Of a stretch of DNA of 64,000 nucleotides, positions 29,920 to 38,945 are shown piece by piece. Within the stretch, counting starts at the first letter, position 1. Every line of letters starts with the position of its first letter. The stretch covers positions 7,624,501 to 7,688,500 of the forward strand of contig NZ_CP073766.1 in NCBI RefSeq assembly GCF_018255755.1. Direction: 5' to 3'. Source of the DNA: Chitinophaga sp. HK235 (lineage in GTDB: Bacteria; Bacteroidota; Bacteroidia; Chitinophagales; Chitinophagaceae). Below the pieces are notes generated by a model. It worked only from the letters and a program-made list of their open reading frames with translations. It ran no database searches and was not told where the DNA came from. A program made the position numbers and the translations under genes.

Positions 29920-31827
29920 ATGTATAAATTTTTGTCATCCCTTGCTCTGTTGCTGTTCCTGTACACCGGCAGGTTGATGGCCGGTGATCCGGTATACCCT
30001 GCCGGGGCCATTCCTGATTCCATGAAAAAGAATGCCCATCTGGTAAAAAGGATGGAGGAAATTACACAGGTCATCGCTCCCGGCCTGAAAGAAGTGACGC
30101 TGACCACCCGTTGTGTGTTCACCGTGCTGGATGAAGAAGGTGCCCGTTCTTCCACGCTTGTCAAAATGTACAATAAACAGATGGATGTACGGTCCGTCAG
30201 CGGTGCATTATACGATGCTGAAGGTAAGCTGGTGCGCCGGCTGAAACAGTCTGATATAAAGGACCTGAGTGAAGATGGCGACGGAAGTCTGATGACGGAC
30301 AACCGGTATAAAGTACATCGGTTTTATCATAACGTGTTCCCCTATACGATAGAATATGAAGTGGAAGAACGTGTCCGGGGTTCCTACTGGCTACAGCCCT
30401 GGATACCACAGAACTCAGAAGACTGTACGGTAGAGCAGGCCCGGTTTACCATTATGGCCCCGGCCGACTATCAGCTGCGTTATACCAATAATAAAGTGGC
30501 TCTCGTTATTACTACACAAAAAGAACAAAAGGTGTATACCTGGGAAGTGAAAAATATCCCTGTGTTCACAGATGAGCCTTTCTCCAAAGAGTTCATACAA
30601 TTATCTCCCAGTGTAATGGTGGCGCCATCCGTTTTTAAAATCGATGATTACGAAGGGAATGCTTCCACCTGGGAAGGGCTTGGCAAATTTGGCTATACGC
30701 TCAACGCAGGGAGAGACGAGTTACCTGAGAATATCAAACAGAAGGTGCGGGAGCTGGTAGCCGGGAAAAATACACAGGCGGAGAAAATCAAGGCACTGTA
30801 TACCTGGATGCAGCAAAATTACCGCTATATCAGTATACAGCTGGGCATAGGCGGTTTACAGACATTCGATGCCAAAACCGTGGCCACTAAAGGATATGGC
30901 GATTGTAAGGCCCTGTCCAATTATATGATGTCCTTGCTGAAGGAAACGGGTATTAAGTCCTATTGTGCCTGGGTTAGGGCGGGTGCTGGTAAAAACTACA
31001 TCGATGAAGCGTTTCCGCGTGATCCTTTTAATCATGTGATACTGTGCGTGCCGGGAGAGAAGGATACTACCTGGCTGGAATGTACCAGCAACACTTCTCC
31101 AACAGGCTATTTAGGCAGCTTCACTTCCAACCGCGCTGTAATGCTGCTGACGGAAGAGGGTGGAAAACTGGTGCACACACCTGTTGCCCGTGAAGAAGAT
31201 AACCAGCAAAGCCGTACCATCACCGCCGTAGTGGAAGACAATGGAAACTTAAAACTAACGGCAAAGACTATCCGTAGCGGAGAATCACAGGAAGAGCTGC
31301 ATGAATTATTACACGGACTGAGCAGGGAAAAACAGCTGGAATGGTTGCGGAAAACCTTTGACCTGTCCAGTTATGATGTAGGCAAATTTGAATGTAAGGA
31401 GATCCCTGCTGTGAATCCTGTAATAGAAGAACAGCTGGAACTGAACTGTAAAGCCTATGCTACGGTAACGGGTAAACGTATTTTTATTACACCCAATATC
31501 CTGGACAGAAATGTGCCCAAGCTGGAAACCAATGATAAAAGGGTTTCAGAGCTGGTACTGAAATCCCGGTTCATCCATACGGATACGGTGAATATCACGG
31601 TGCCGGAAGGATATAAAGCAGAAGCAGTGCCAGCTCCTGTTGCTTTACAGAATAAGTATGGTAGTTACAGTGCAGTGATTGCCATGAAAGGTAATACCAT
31701 CAGTTATATACGGAGGCTTGAAAGAAAAGCGGGTACATATCCTGCAGCAGAATTCAACGAATTCGCGAAATTCTATACCGCTATTCATCGGGCAGATCGC
31801 AACCGTATTGTCCTGGTGAAAGAATAA
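29920..31827 (+). CDS. DUF3857 / transglutaminase-like protein, active-site residues present
   Basis: 635 residues with a signal peptide (cleavage near GRLMAG). DUF3857 (about 50-220) is followed by a transglutaminase core (about 270-400) with KGYGDCKALSNYM (Cys nucleophile) and DPFNHVILCV (His), and WLECTS where Asp is usual (Glu here). It ends in a beta domain. Family members are secreted and may cross-link or cleave peptide or polyamine substrates; none has a firmly known substrate. Start codons are coupled (3-nt gap). A terminator follows the stop. Confidence 0.9.
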   Translation: MYKFLSSLALLLFLYTGRLMAGDPVYPAGAIPDSMKKNAHLVKRMEEITQVIAPGLKEVTLTTRCVFTVLDEEGARSSTLVKMYNKQMDVRSVSGALYDAEGKLVRRLKQSDIKDLSEDGDGSLMTDNRYKVHRFYHNVFPYTIEYEVEERVRGSYWLQPWIPQNSEDCTVEQARFTIMAPADYQLRYTNNKVALVITTQKEQKVYTWEVKNIPVFTDEPFSKEFIQLSPSVMVAPSVFKIDDYEGNASTWEGLGKFGYTLNAGRDELPENIKQKVRELVAGKNTQAEKIKALYTWMQQNYRYISIQLGIGGLQTFDAKTVATKGYGDCKALSNYMMSLLKETGIKSYCAWVRAGAGKNYIDEAFPRDPFNHVILCVPGEKDTTWLECTSNTSPTGYLGSFTSNRAVMLLTEEGGKLVHTPVAREEDNQQSRTITAVVEDNGNLKLTAKTIRSGESQEELHELLHGLSREKQLEWLRKTFDLSSYDVGKFECKEIPAVNPVIEEQLELNCKAYATVTGKRIFITPNILDRNVPKLETNDKRVSELVLKSRFIHTDTVNITVPEGYKAEAVPAPVALQNKYGSYSAVIAMKGNTISYIRRLERKAGTYPAAEFNEFAKFYTAIHRADRNRIVLVKE

Positions 31828-31853
31828 CATCATCCTGTAATATCATTAATTGT

Positions 31854-31886
31854 AAAGAGGTCGTCTCAAACAGAGCGGCCTCTTTT
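31854..31886 (+). terminator. Terminator after the DUF3857 pair
   Basis: AAAGAGG (31854-31860) pairs with CCTCTTT (31879-31885), extended by imperfect pairs and followed by TTG. It separates the DUF3857 operon from the RHS array. Confidence 0.7.
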
Positions 31887-32012
31887 GTATTAATACCCTG
31901 TCTGTCATTTGCAGTCATAAATTGTAATTTAGTCTTACAAGCCTGGAATTTGATATCCCCCGCGATGTAGCATTGATGCCCCTGATATTATTGTCCCCGA
32001 AATTCCCGTACT

Positions 32013-35000
32013 ATGAAAATAATGTACCTGTTATTATTATTTTCCTGTAGTCTGTCAGCCTATGCACAACAATCAGCTCCGCTCCGCGTAGAAGTAGCAA
32101 GGGCTGAACTCAGATCAAGACAAATTATCTCTCCTGCGCCGGAAGCTGCTGAACTTGGAAAATATGGCAATGCGCCGGTAAGCCTTTATACAGGAGCGCC
32201 GGATATCACTATTCCGGTTTATACGCTGCAGGGTAATAACTTATCCATCGCACTGAGCCTCCATTTTGATGCGGGTGGTTTCAGACCGCAGGATGCACCT
32301 ACCTGGGTGGGCCAGAACTGGTCCCTTTTTGCAGGTGGCGTTATCACGAGAGTCGTGCGTGGTAATCCGGATGATTATCGTTATACCAGGCTGAACCTGC
32401 CTCCCACTGGTAATTTTTTCTCCTTGCAAGACACGCTGCAGCAAATAAAAAAGGGCGAACTGGAAATGGAACCCGATCATTATTATTACAACTTCGATAA
32501 CTATCCCGGGAAATTCATCGTGACGCCATCCGGCCAGGTAGTCACCAAAACGCGGAATATGATGGACATCAGATTTGATTCCAGCGAAATAACCGTCACA
32601 GATGATAAGGGTAACCGCTATCGCTTTGCAGATGTTGAATCCACCCGGATGGAACTGGGGAATGATCCCTATCCTGATTCGGCTACTGTTCGCACTTATC
32701 ATTATATATCAAGCTGGTACCTGACCAGTATTTTTGCAGCCAATGGTCATGAGAAATTATATTTCGACTATGATTCAACCGGCGAATATCCCATCGATTT
32801 ACAAAATACCAATAACGCAGCTGTTACCCGTAGTTACGCTACTATCCGGCATTATGATAGTACCGGTATGACGATCGTTAATGCTGTGGATAGTAACCTC
32901 AACGCCTATACGGGTCCTTTCACTTACAGTACGCGTAAATTTCTGAAAAAAATATCCCTGGTACGGGATGATAGCCTCATTGCCTTTATATCCCTGAAAG
33001 CTACAGCAGGCATTGATTCCAGTGGTGGCCGTAAACTGGATACCATTGCTGTATATAATGCCATCGGCGGTACCCCACGATTAGTGAAACAATTTAAACT
33101 GGGATATGGTTATTATACTAACCCGGAAAACAGTTTCACCAAACAACGATTGAGGCTGGATAGTTTACAGGAACTTGCAATAAGGCAGGATGTGGCTTCT
33201 CCTCCGCCGTATCTTTTTTTCTACAACATGAATGCCGCTATGCCGGAAAGGTTCTCCAAAAGTATTGACCATTGGGGATTTTACAATCGCGCCAATAATT
33301 TATCTTTAGTCCCGAATGTAAAAATAATCTCCCCTGTAAACCCTTCCGATAGTATAGTAGGTGGAAACGCAAACAGGGAGCCAGATCTGGCAGGATCATC
33401 CTATGCCATGATCAACAAAATTATTTACCCAACAGGAGGCTATACTACTTTGGGATATGAATTACATACCACCTTTAACCAAAATCAGACTATACGGACA
33501 TTGGGTGGCGTCAGGATCAAATATATTGCTGACTATGCTTTTCCGGGCAAGCCTGCTAAGGTGAAAGCTTATACTTATCTCAACGATTTTAATTATAATC
33601 ATCCAAGCGGGAGATCGGATGAATCTTTTCCTGTTTATCTGGTGAAGTCTTCCTACAACAACCGTGACCAGGACACACTGTCCGGCGATTACTTACAAAG
33701 CCGGACCAACTATACCGTGACAGCTAATGGATCATTTGGCCTGGGGGCCTTCCAGGGAAAACATGTGGGCTATATAGAGGTATCAGAATATTTGATGGAT
33801 AGCAGTAACAACAGCAACTTCGGCAGAACGTTGTATGAGTATCAGCTGGGAAATATTGCTACTGCAGATGAAGACATAGCCAATGGTACATTGGTCCTCC
33901 TGCAGCTGTACAATAGAATTGGGGTATTAAGATATGAAATGGCAAATACCTACACTTACAACACAATAAGTACTTTTTCATCTACACAGGTAAAGCCGGT
34001 TTTAAGTCAGACGAATGAGGTGTTATGGTGCAAGACACTGGACTCCGCCGGAAATCCCCTGTACAAAGCCTACACGGCGTTAAACGGACTGCCGCCCGGA
34101 TGTATTGATTCAAGAAATTATCCTACTGCCCTGAATGCGAATACATATGCTTTTAAATCTCAGGAAAAATACCTTTCCATGCAGGTTGAGCAACGGGCAG
34201 ATGATTTTACCAACTATATGCTTAAAACCACTACCAAATATACTTATGCTAATCCGGCGCATATCTATCCTACACTTATTGACAGGTATGGTTTGACCAT
34301 AGAAGTAAAAATACGTAAAAAATACGTCGCCGACTATACGGGAACGGCAGGGCCCAATGATGCCGGTATTCCGCTGATGCTGGCCAAACATTGCCTTGGA
34401 GCGGAAGTGGAGTCTTATCAGTACCGTTCATCTGTAAATGGACCTGATAAACGGGTAATTAACGGTACGATTACTTATTATGGTCCTGATCTGTTGCCGG
34501 TAAAACAACTGGGGATAGAAACAAAAAAACCAATAACCACTTTCCAGGAGTCTGCGCTTACGGCGGGAGGTTTAACCTTTGACCCTGCTTACAAACCACA
34601 GGTCTATTTTACTTACCAAAATGGCGCGCTTGCGTCCAGACAAAAACATATGGGTGCCATTACCCGATACTTACGGGGATATAACAACAGTTATACTGTG
34701 GCGGAAGTGACTAGTGGAAATTTAGTGCCGGCGTTATATTATAACTTCGAAGATAACGGACAAGCGTGGTACAGCTCACAACTAACGGGGTATAAGATAA
34801 CAGATACTGTTGCATATTCCGGCAACAGGAGCGGAGTACTCTCTGCAGACAGTGCGATCCTGATCCTGATTCCCCCTTCTACCCGGCGCATGCTCATGAG
34901 ACTCTCCTTTTGGTTACATAGCGGCACTATTGTGGTGATGCAGGGTTTGGGTAATACGCTAACGCCATCTTTCACGGATCCAACACCGAATGGCTGGACA

Positions 35001-35285
35001 TACTACGAATATCAATTCAATGGAGCAAACGGGTATGTTGAACTGATAGGCAATAATACTATTATCGATGAGCTACGTTATACTTGCTACGACGCGACTG
35101 TTGCCACCTATACCTACGAACCCCTGGTAGGGGCGACGAGCAGCAGTTCACCCAATAATCGCACGGTTTTTTATGAATATGATGGATTAAACAGACTGGT
35201 AAATATCAGAGATGAAAATAAAAGCATCCTGAAGAATTTTAAATATAACTATGGCCCGGGCATCCCCGTGGATATCCCTCATTAA
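32013..35285 (+). CDS. Secreted RHS/YD-repeat protein A, copy 1
   Basis: 1090 residues with a signal peptide (MKIMYLLLLFSCSLSAYAQ). The N-terminus carries the block typical of large Bacteroidota RHS proteins (PEAAELGKYGNAPVSLYTGA at 43-62, WVGQNWSLFAGGVITRVVRG at 98-117). A long beta-rich middle follows, then a jelly-roll-like module (about 905-1030, ending GNNTIIDELRY), then TYEPLVG and a final YD repeat (FYEYDGLNRLVNIRDENKS). It has no RHS core, toxin tip or T9SS sorting domain. Gene B follows after 21 nt. The first ~480 residues are almost identical in all three copies; the rest varies. It may form part of a shell with B (inference). Confidence 0.92.
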   Translation: MKIMYLLLLFSCSLSAYAQQSAPLRVEVARAELRSRQIISPAPEAAELGKYGNAPVSLYTGAPDITIPVYTLQGNNLSIALSLHFDAGGFRPQDAPTWVGQNWSLFAGGVITRVVRGNPDDYRYTRLNLPPTGNFFSLQDTLQQIKKGELEMEPDHYYYNFDNYPGKFIVTPSGQVVTKTRNMMDIRFDSSEITVTDDKGNRYRFADVESTRMELGNDPYPDSATVRTYHYISSWYLTSIFAANGHEKLYFDYDSTGEYPIDLQNTNNAAVTRSYATIRHYDSTGMTIVNAVDSNLNAYTGPFTYSTRKFLKKISLVRDDSLIAFISLKATAGIDSSGGRKLDTIAVYNAIGGTPRLVKQFKLGYGYYTNPENSFTKQRLRLDSLQELAIRQDVASPPPYLFFYNMNAAMPERFSKSIDHWGFYNRANNLSLVPNVKIISPVNPSDSIVGGNANREPDLAGSSYAMINKIIYPTGGYTTLGYELHTTFNQNQTIRTLGGVRIKYIADYAFPGKPAKVKAYTYLNDFNYNHPSGRSDESFPVYLVKSSYNNRDQDTLSGDYLQSRTNYTVTANGSFGLGAFQGKHVGYIEVSEYLMDSSNNSNFGRTLYEYQLGNIATADEDIANGTLVLLQLYNRIGVLRYEMANTYTYNTISTFSSTQVKPVLSQTNEVLWCKTLDSAGNPLYKAYTALNGLPPGCIDSRNYPTALNANTYAFKSQEKYLSMQVEQRADDFTNYMLKTTTKYTYANPAHIYPTLIDRYGLTIEVKIRKKYVADYTGTAGPNDAGIPLMLAKHCLGAEVESYQYRSSVNGPDKRVINGTITYYGPDLLPVKQLGIETKKPITTFQESALTAGGLTFDPAYKPQVYFTYQNGALASRQKHMGAITRYLRGYNNSYTVAEVTSGNLVPALYYNFEDNGQAWYSSQLTGYKITDTVAYSGNRSGVLSADSAILILIPPSTRRMLMRLSFWLHSGTIVVMQGLGNTLTPSFTDPTPNGWTYYEYQFNGANGYVELIGNNTIIDELRYTCYDATVATYTYEPLVGATSSSSPNNRTVFYEYDGLNRLVNIRDENKSILKNFKYNYGPGIPVDIPH

Positions 35286-35306
35286 GTAACCGCTCAATGT
35301 GTTCGT

Positions 35307-38300
35307 ATGAAAAACATACTGATCATCATATGTCTGACTTTATACGCAGCAACCGCTTATAGCCAGTTAAGTACCGGCAACAATTTTATAATAGAGACAA
35401 CCATTAAAACAACGGGGATTACCGATCAGGCTGGCGTAGATGCCTTATCGGCAGATAAGAAGACCAGTATGGTTACTTACTTTGATGGTCTTGGACGGCC
35501 ACTGCAAAAAGTGAGCATACAAGGTAGCCCTGAACTAAAAGATATGGTCACATCATTCTATTTTGATAATCAAGGAAACAATACTCAAATCTATTTACCC
35601 TATACCGACCTGAATGGCAATAATTTTGGTAGTCTCAGAACCACTGCTTTCCAGGACCAGAAAACATTTTACAACCCGTCCAATGCTTCCGTGGTGGATA
35701 TTGCGAAAGACAATCTCCCGATTACTATACTACGGTTTGAAGACTCCCCGCTCAGCAATCTGCAGGCACAGGGTGGCCCAGGTGCTACCTGGAATCCTTA
35801 CGGAGGTCATCCTGCTTCCACTTATTTTTCAATCATACGCGCCACACTTCAGGATGATAGTTTAATGTTCCACTGGGTGATTACCTCCGACAGCGGTGCT
35901 GTTCCCACCGCTGCTTTAGAACTTCCGATGGGAGCTCATAAGATTATCTCTGAAGATCCACAGGGAAATCAGACCATTGATGTTTTCGATATTAACTATA
36001 ACCATACAATAAGAAGAAAATATGCCGACACTGTTGCGCTGGATACCCATTACGCGTATGATGATTTCAACCATCTGCGTTATATATTGACACCCAGAGC
36101 ATCAAAATCGGCATACCCACACCTTGAGTGGACGGTCGACAGTATTCCTTTTGCAAAAGATGAGTTCTGCTATTATTATGAATACGATGAAAGAGGAAGG
36201 GTAATCAGGGAAAAAAAGCCAGGAGTGGGTCTTGTAGAGATGGTGTATGATGCAAGGGACAGGTTGGTTTACAGAAGAGATGGAAACCTTTTGGCAAAAG
36301 GACAATGGCAGTACTATGAATACGACAAATCAGACAAGTTGATAGGAACCGACTTCTGGTTAACGAACAATTCCCGTAATGTTATGCAGGAAAAAGTAAT
36401 CGGCTATTCCCTGGATTCGGTATATGGAAATCTTTCTTTACCAATTGGGGATTTTACGCGACGTATCAATCGCACCTCAGACAGCTATGATAGTTATAAC
36501 TACGATCCAAATAATTCGTTTGTACCCGGTGAAATGACAAAATTACAAAATGGTAGCAGTACTACCGCCGACATAGTAACCACCTGGTCAAAACATACTA
36601 ATGGATTAAAATGCACCTGGAAGAACTGGACATTGAATAGCGACTCAAGACTTTATACTACCTACTATTATGACGATAAGGGTAGATTAATCCAGACAAT
36701 TGCGGAAAACCTCTATGGAGGCAGGGATATTAAAAGTATCCGTTATGATGCCGAAGGAAAGATACTGAGTATCTATGATCACTACAATAATCCGAAAAGC
36801 TACGTCACGCCTGAACTGACAATACTTACCGTCAGATATTATGATGCCGTCGGTAACCTTATCCGGATAGATAAACAACTCAATGATTCCGGCCCACTGA
36901 AAACGATTGTTCAATATCGCTACAATACCCTTGGACAGCTCATTTGTAAAACCTTCGGCAACAACCTGGATAGTATGAAATATGCCTACCATATTCAGGG
37001 TTGGTTAAAAGGGGTAAACAGGGAATATGTGCGCACGGGTACCGGTAACTATTTTGGCTTCGACCTCGGATACGATAGTGTTGCCTCCCTGATCCCTGGT
37101 GTTAACTATTTAAATCCGCAGTACAATGGCAACGTGGCCGGCACTATATGGCGATCTGCCAATGACAACATCTTACGCAAATATGATTTTAAGTATGATA
37201 AAATAGATAATTTGTTACGTGCCGATTTTCTCCAGCAGGATGCCGGTACCACCACCTGGTCGAATAGTCAGGTTGATTATACGGTAAGCGGAATAAAATA
37301 TGACTTCAATAGCAATATCCTGTCTCTCAATCAGAGAGGGCTTTCCGGTACTTCCTCCATCCTGGTAGACAGCCTGAAATATGAATACTTCTACAACAGC
37401 AATAAAATACTGTATGTAACCGATAGAGTGAACAACCCGCTAAGCACGTTGGGAGATTTTAAAGAAGCCAATACAGATCTTCAACAGGACTATGACTATG
37501 ATGCCAACGGTAATCAGTACCTCAATATGAATAAGCTCACAAAGGTACTACGATACAATTATCTGAACCTGCCGGATTCCATTTATATGTGGGGGAAAGG
37601 GACTGTGGTATATACTTACGATGGAAAAGGAAATAAGTTGCAAAAAATGATTACGGACTATACCGGCGCCGGCAAATACACGATCATTGGTTATGTAGGC
37701 GACCTGGAATTCCGGAACGACACGCTGCAGTCCATTGCACATGAAGAAGGCCGTATCCGGGTAGTGGTGAAGCCGGGCGAGCCGGTTAAATATATTTACG
37801 ATTATTTTGAGAAAGATCAGCTGGATAATGTCAGGGTAATACTGACGGAACAATCAGACACCACTGTTTACAGCGCCACTATGGAAACTGCCAATGCAGC
37901 CAGAGAAGAGCTTACGTTTAGTAATCTTGAGGCTACACGCAGTGCCAAACCTGCTGGTTATCCAGCCGTCAATACAAAAGAAAAAAATGAATTTGTATCC
38001 TTATTATCCGGTCAGTCGGACGGCAAGAAAACAGGTCCATCTCTGGTATTGCGCGTAATGGCCGGAGATACGGTGCAGATTGGTGCAAATGCCTTTTATA
38101 AAAGCACTGCTGTAAAGAAAAATAATCCGTTGTTGCCGTTGTCCGGTCTGTTAAATCAGACATTACAAACCGCTTCAACTACAGCTGGAAACGGTTCTGT
38201 GCACACAGCTCCCTGGACTGATCAACCGCCGCTGATCGCAAACAACCTTACCACAGACAGTTATGAACGGCTGAAGTCCACAAACGATCAAAAGGGAGAT

Positions 38301-38918
38301 CCACTACGTCCCAAAGCCTATCTGAACTACATATATTTTGACGAGCACTTTAAAATGGTGGAAGATGGCAGTGGTGTCAAACAGGTGCAACCTGTACCGG
38401 ATCAACTACAACAACTTGGCACAGACAAGATGGTTGTCTCCAAAAGTGGCTATCTGTATGTATTCCCCAGCAACGAAAGTTCGCAGCAGTTGTATTTTGA
38501 TAACATCACCGTATCGCTTATCACCGGCCCGTTATTGGAAGTGACGCATTATTATCCTACAGGTCTTGTGATGGAAGGTATTAGCAGTAATGCTTTGAAA
38601 GGAACATCCTATCCGGATAACAGAAAAAAATTCAACAGTTATGAACTGCAAACCCGGGAATTTATGGATGGTGGCAGCCTGGAATGGTACGACTTCAAAA
38701 CATCGCTCTACGACCAACAGATCGGCCGGTATTTACAGTTTCACGAGCCTAAAAAATTCCAGGAGTATCTGTCTCCATTTCATTACATGTTCAATAAACC
38801 AGCCGGATATGTTGCTCCTGTAAACCCGAATGCAGTACCAGCCGTAGATGTATTAAAAGGAAAGGATATAGGCGCAAACGCAGTACGAAGTGTGAGTCTC
38901 ACGCCTAAAGAAAAATAA
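35307..38918 (+). CDS. Secreted DUF6443/RHS-repeat protein B, copy 1
   Basis: 1203 residues with a signal peptide (cleavage after ATAYS). The DUF6443 domain covers about 25-150 (TYFDGLGRPLQKVSIQGSP). YD/RHS repeats follow (YYEYDERGRVIREKKPG, YRYNTLGQLICKTFG, YTYDGKGNKLQ). The C-terminus is the RHS-core equivalent (YYPTGLVMEGISSNALKG, then FNSYELQTREFMDGGSLEWY and YDQQIGRYLQFHEP). Where other family members have YNGKE and a DPxG cleavage motif followed by a variable toxin, this protein has FNSYE and FHEP and ends about 50 residues later with KEK. It is therefore a tip-less RHS protein. It is translated with A and differs from copies 2 and 3 mainly at about 155-215, 265-290 and 345-450. Confidence 0.92.
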   Translation: MKNILIIICLTLYAATAYSQLSTGNNFIIETTIKTTGITDQAGVDALSADKKTSMVTYFDGLGRPLQKVSIQGSPELKDMVTSFYFDNQGNNTQIYLPYTDLNGNNFGSLRTTAFQDQKTFYNPSNASVVDIAKDNLPITILRFEDSPLSNLQAQGGPGATWNPYGGHPASTYFSIIRATLQDDSLMFHWVITSDSGAVPTAALELPMGAHKIISEDPQGNQTIDVFDINYNHTIRRKYADTVALDTHYAYDDFNHLRYILTPRASKSAYPHLEWTVDSIPFAKDEFCYYYEYDERGRVIREKKPGVGLVEMVYDARDRLVYRRDGNLLAKGQWQYYEYDKSDKLIGTDFWLTNNSRNVMQEKVIGYSLDSVYGNLSLPIGDFTRRINRTSDSYDSYNYDPNNSFVPGEMTKLQNGSSTTADIVTTWSKHTNGLKCTWKNWTLNSDSRLYTTYYYDDKGRLIQTIAENLYGGRDIKSIRYDAEGKILSIYDHYNNPKSYVTPELTILTVRYYDAVGNLIRIDKQLNDSGPLKTIVQYRYNTLGQLICKTFGNNLDSMKYAYHIQGWLKGVNREYVRTGTGNYFGFDLGYDSVASLIPGVNYLNPQYNGNVAGTIWRSANDNILRKYDFKYDKIDNLLRADFLQQDAGTTTWSNSQVDYTVSGIKYDFNSNILSLNQRGLSGTSSILVDSLKYEYFYNSNKILYVTDRVNNPLSTLGDFKEANTDLQQDYDYDANGNQYLNMNKLTKVLRYNYLNLPDSIYMWGKGTVVYTYDGKGNKLQKMITDYTGAGKYTIIGYVGDLEFRNDTLQSIAHEEGRIRVVVKPGEPVKYIYDYFEKDQLDNVRVILTEQSDTTVYSATMETANAAREELTFSNLEATRSAKPAGYPAVNTKEKNEFVSLLSGQSDGKKTGPSLVLRVMAGDTVQIGANAFYKSTAVKKNNPLLPLSGLLNQTLQTASTTAGNGSVHTAPWTDQPPLIANNLTTDSYERLKSTNDQKGDPLRPKAYLNYIYFDEHFKMVEDGSGVKQVQPVPDQLQQLGTDKMVVSKSGYLYVFPSNESSQQLYFDNITVSLITGPLLEVTHYYPTGLVMEGISSNALKGTSYPDNRKKFNSYELQTREFMDGGSLEWYDFKTSLYDQQIGRYLQFHEPKKFQEYLSPFHYMFNKPAGYVAPVNPNAVPAVDVLKGKDIGANAVRSVSLTPKEK

Positions 38919-38945
38919 AATTATTGTCCCCGAAATTCCCGTACT

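Larger units (their letters stand above)
31988..38920 (+). repeat. RHS A-B tandem unit 1 (6933 bp)
   Basis: The unit begins with the 25-nt leader TTATTGTCCCCGAAATTCCC + GTACT directly before the A-gene ATG. It contains one A and one B gene and ends right after the B stop, where the same leader starts unit 2. Confidence 0.95.
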
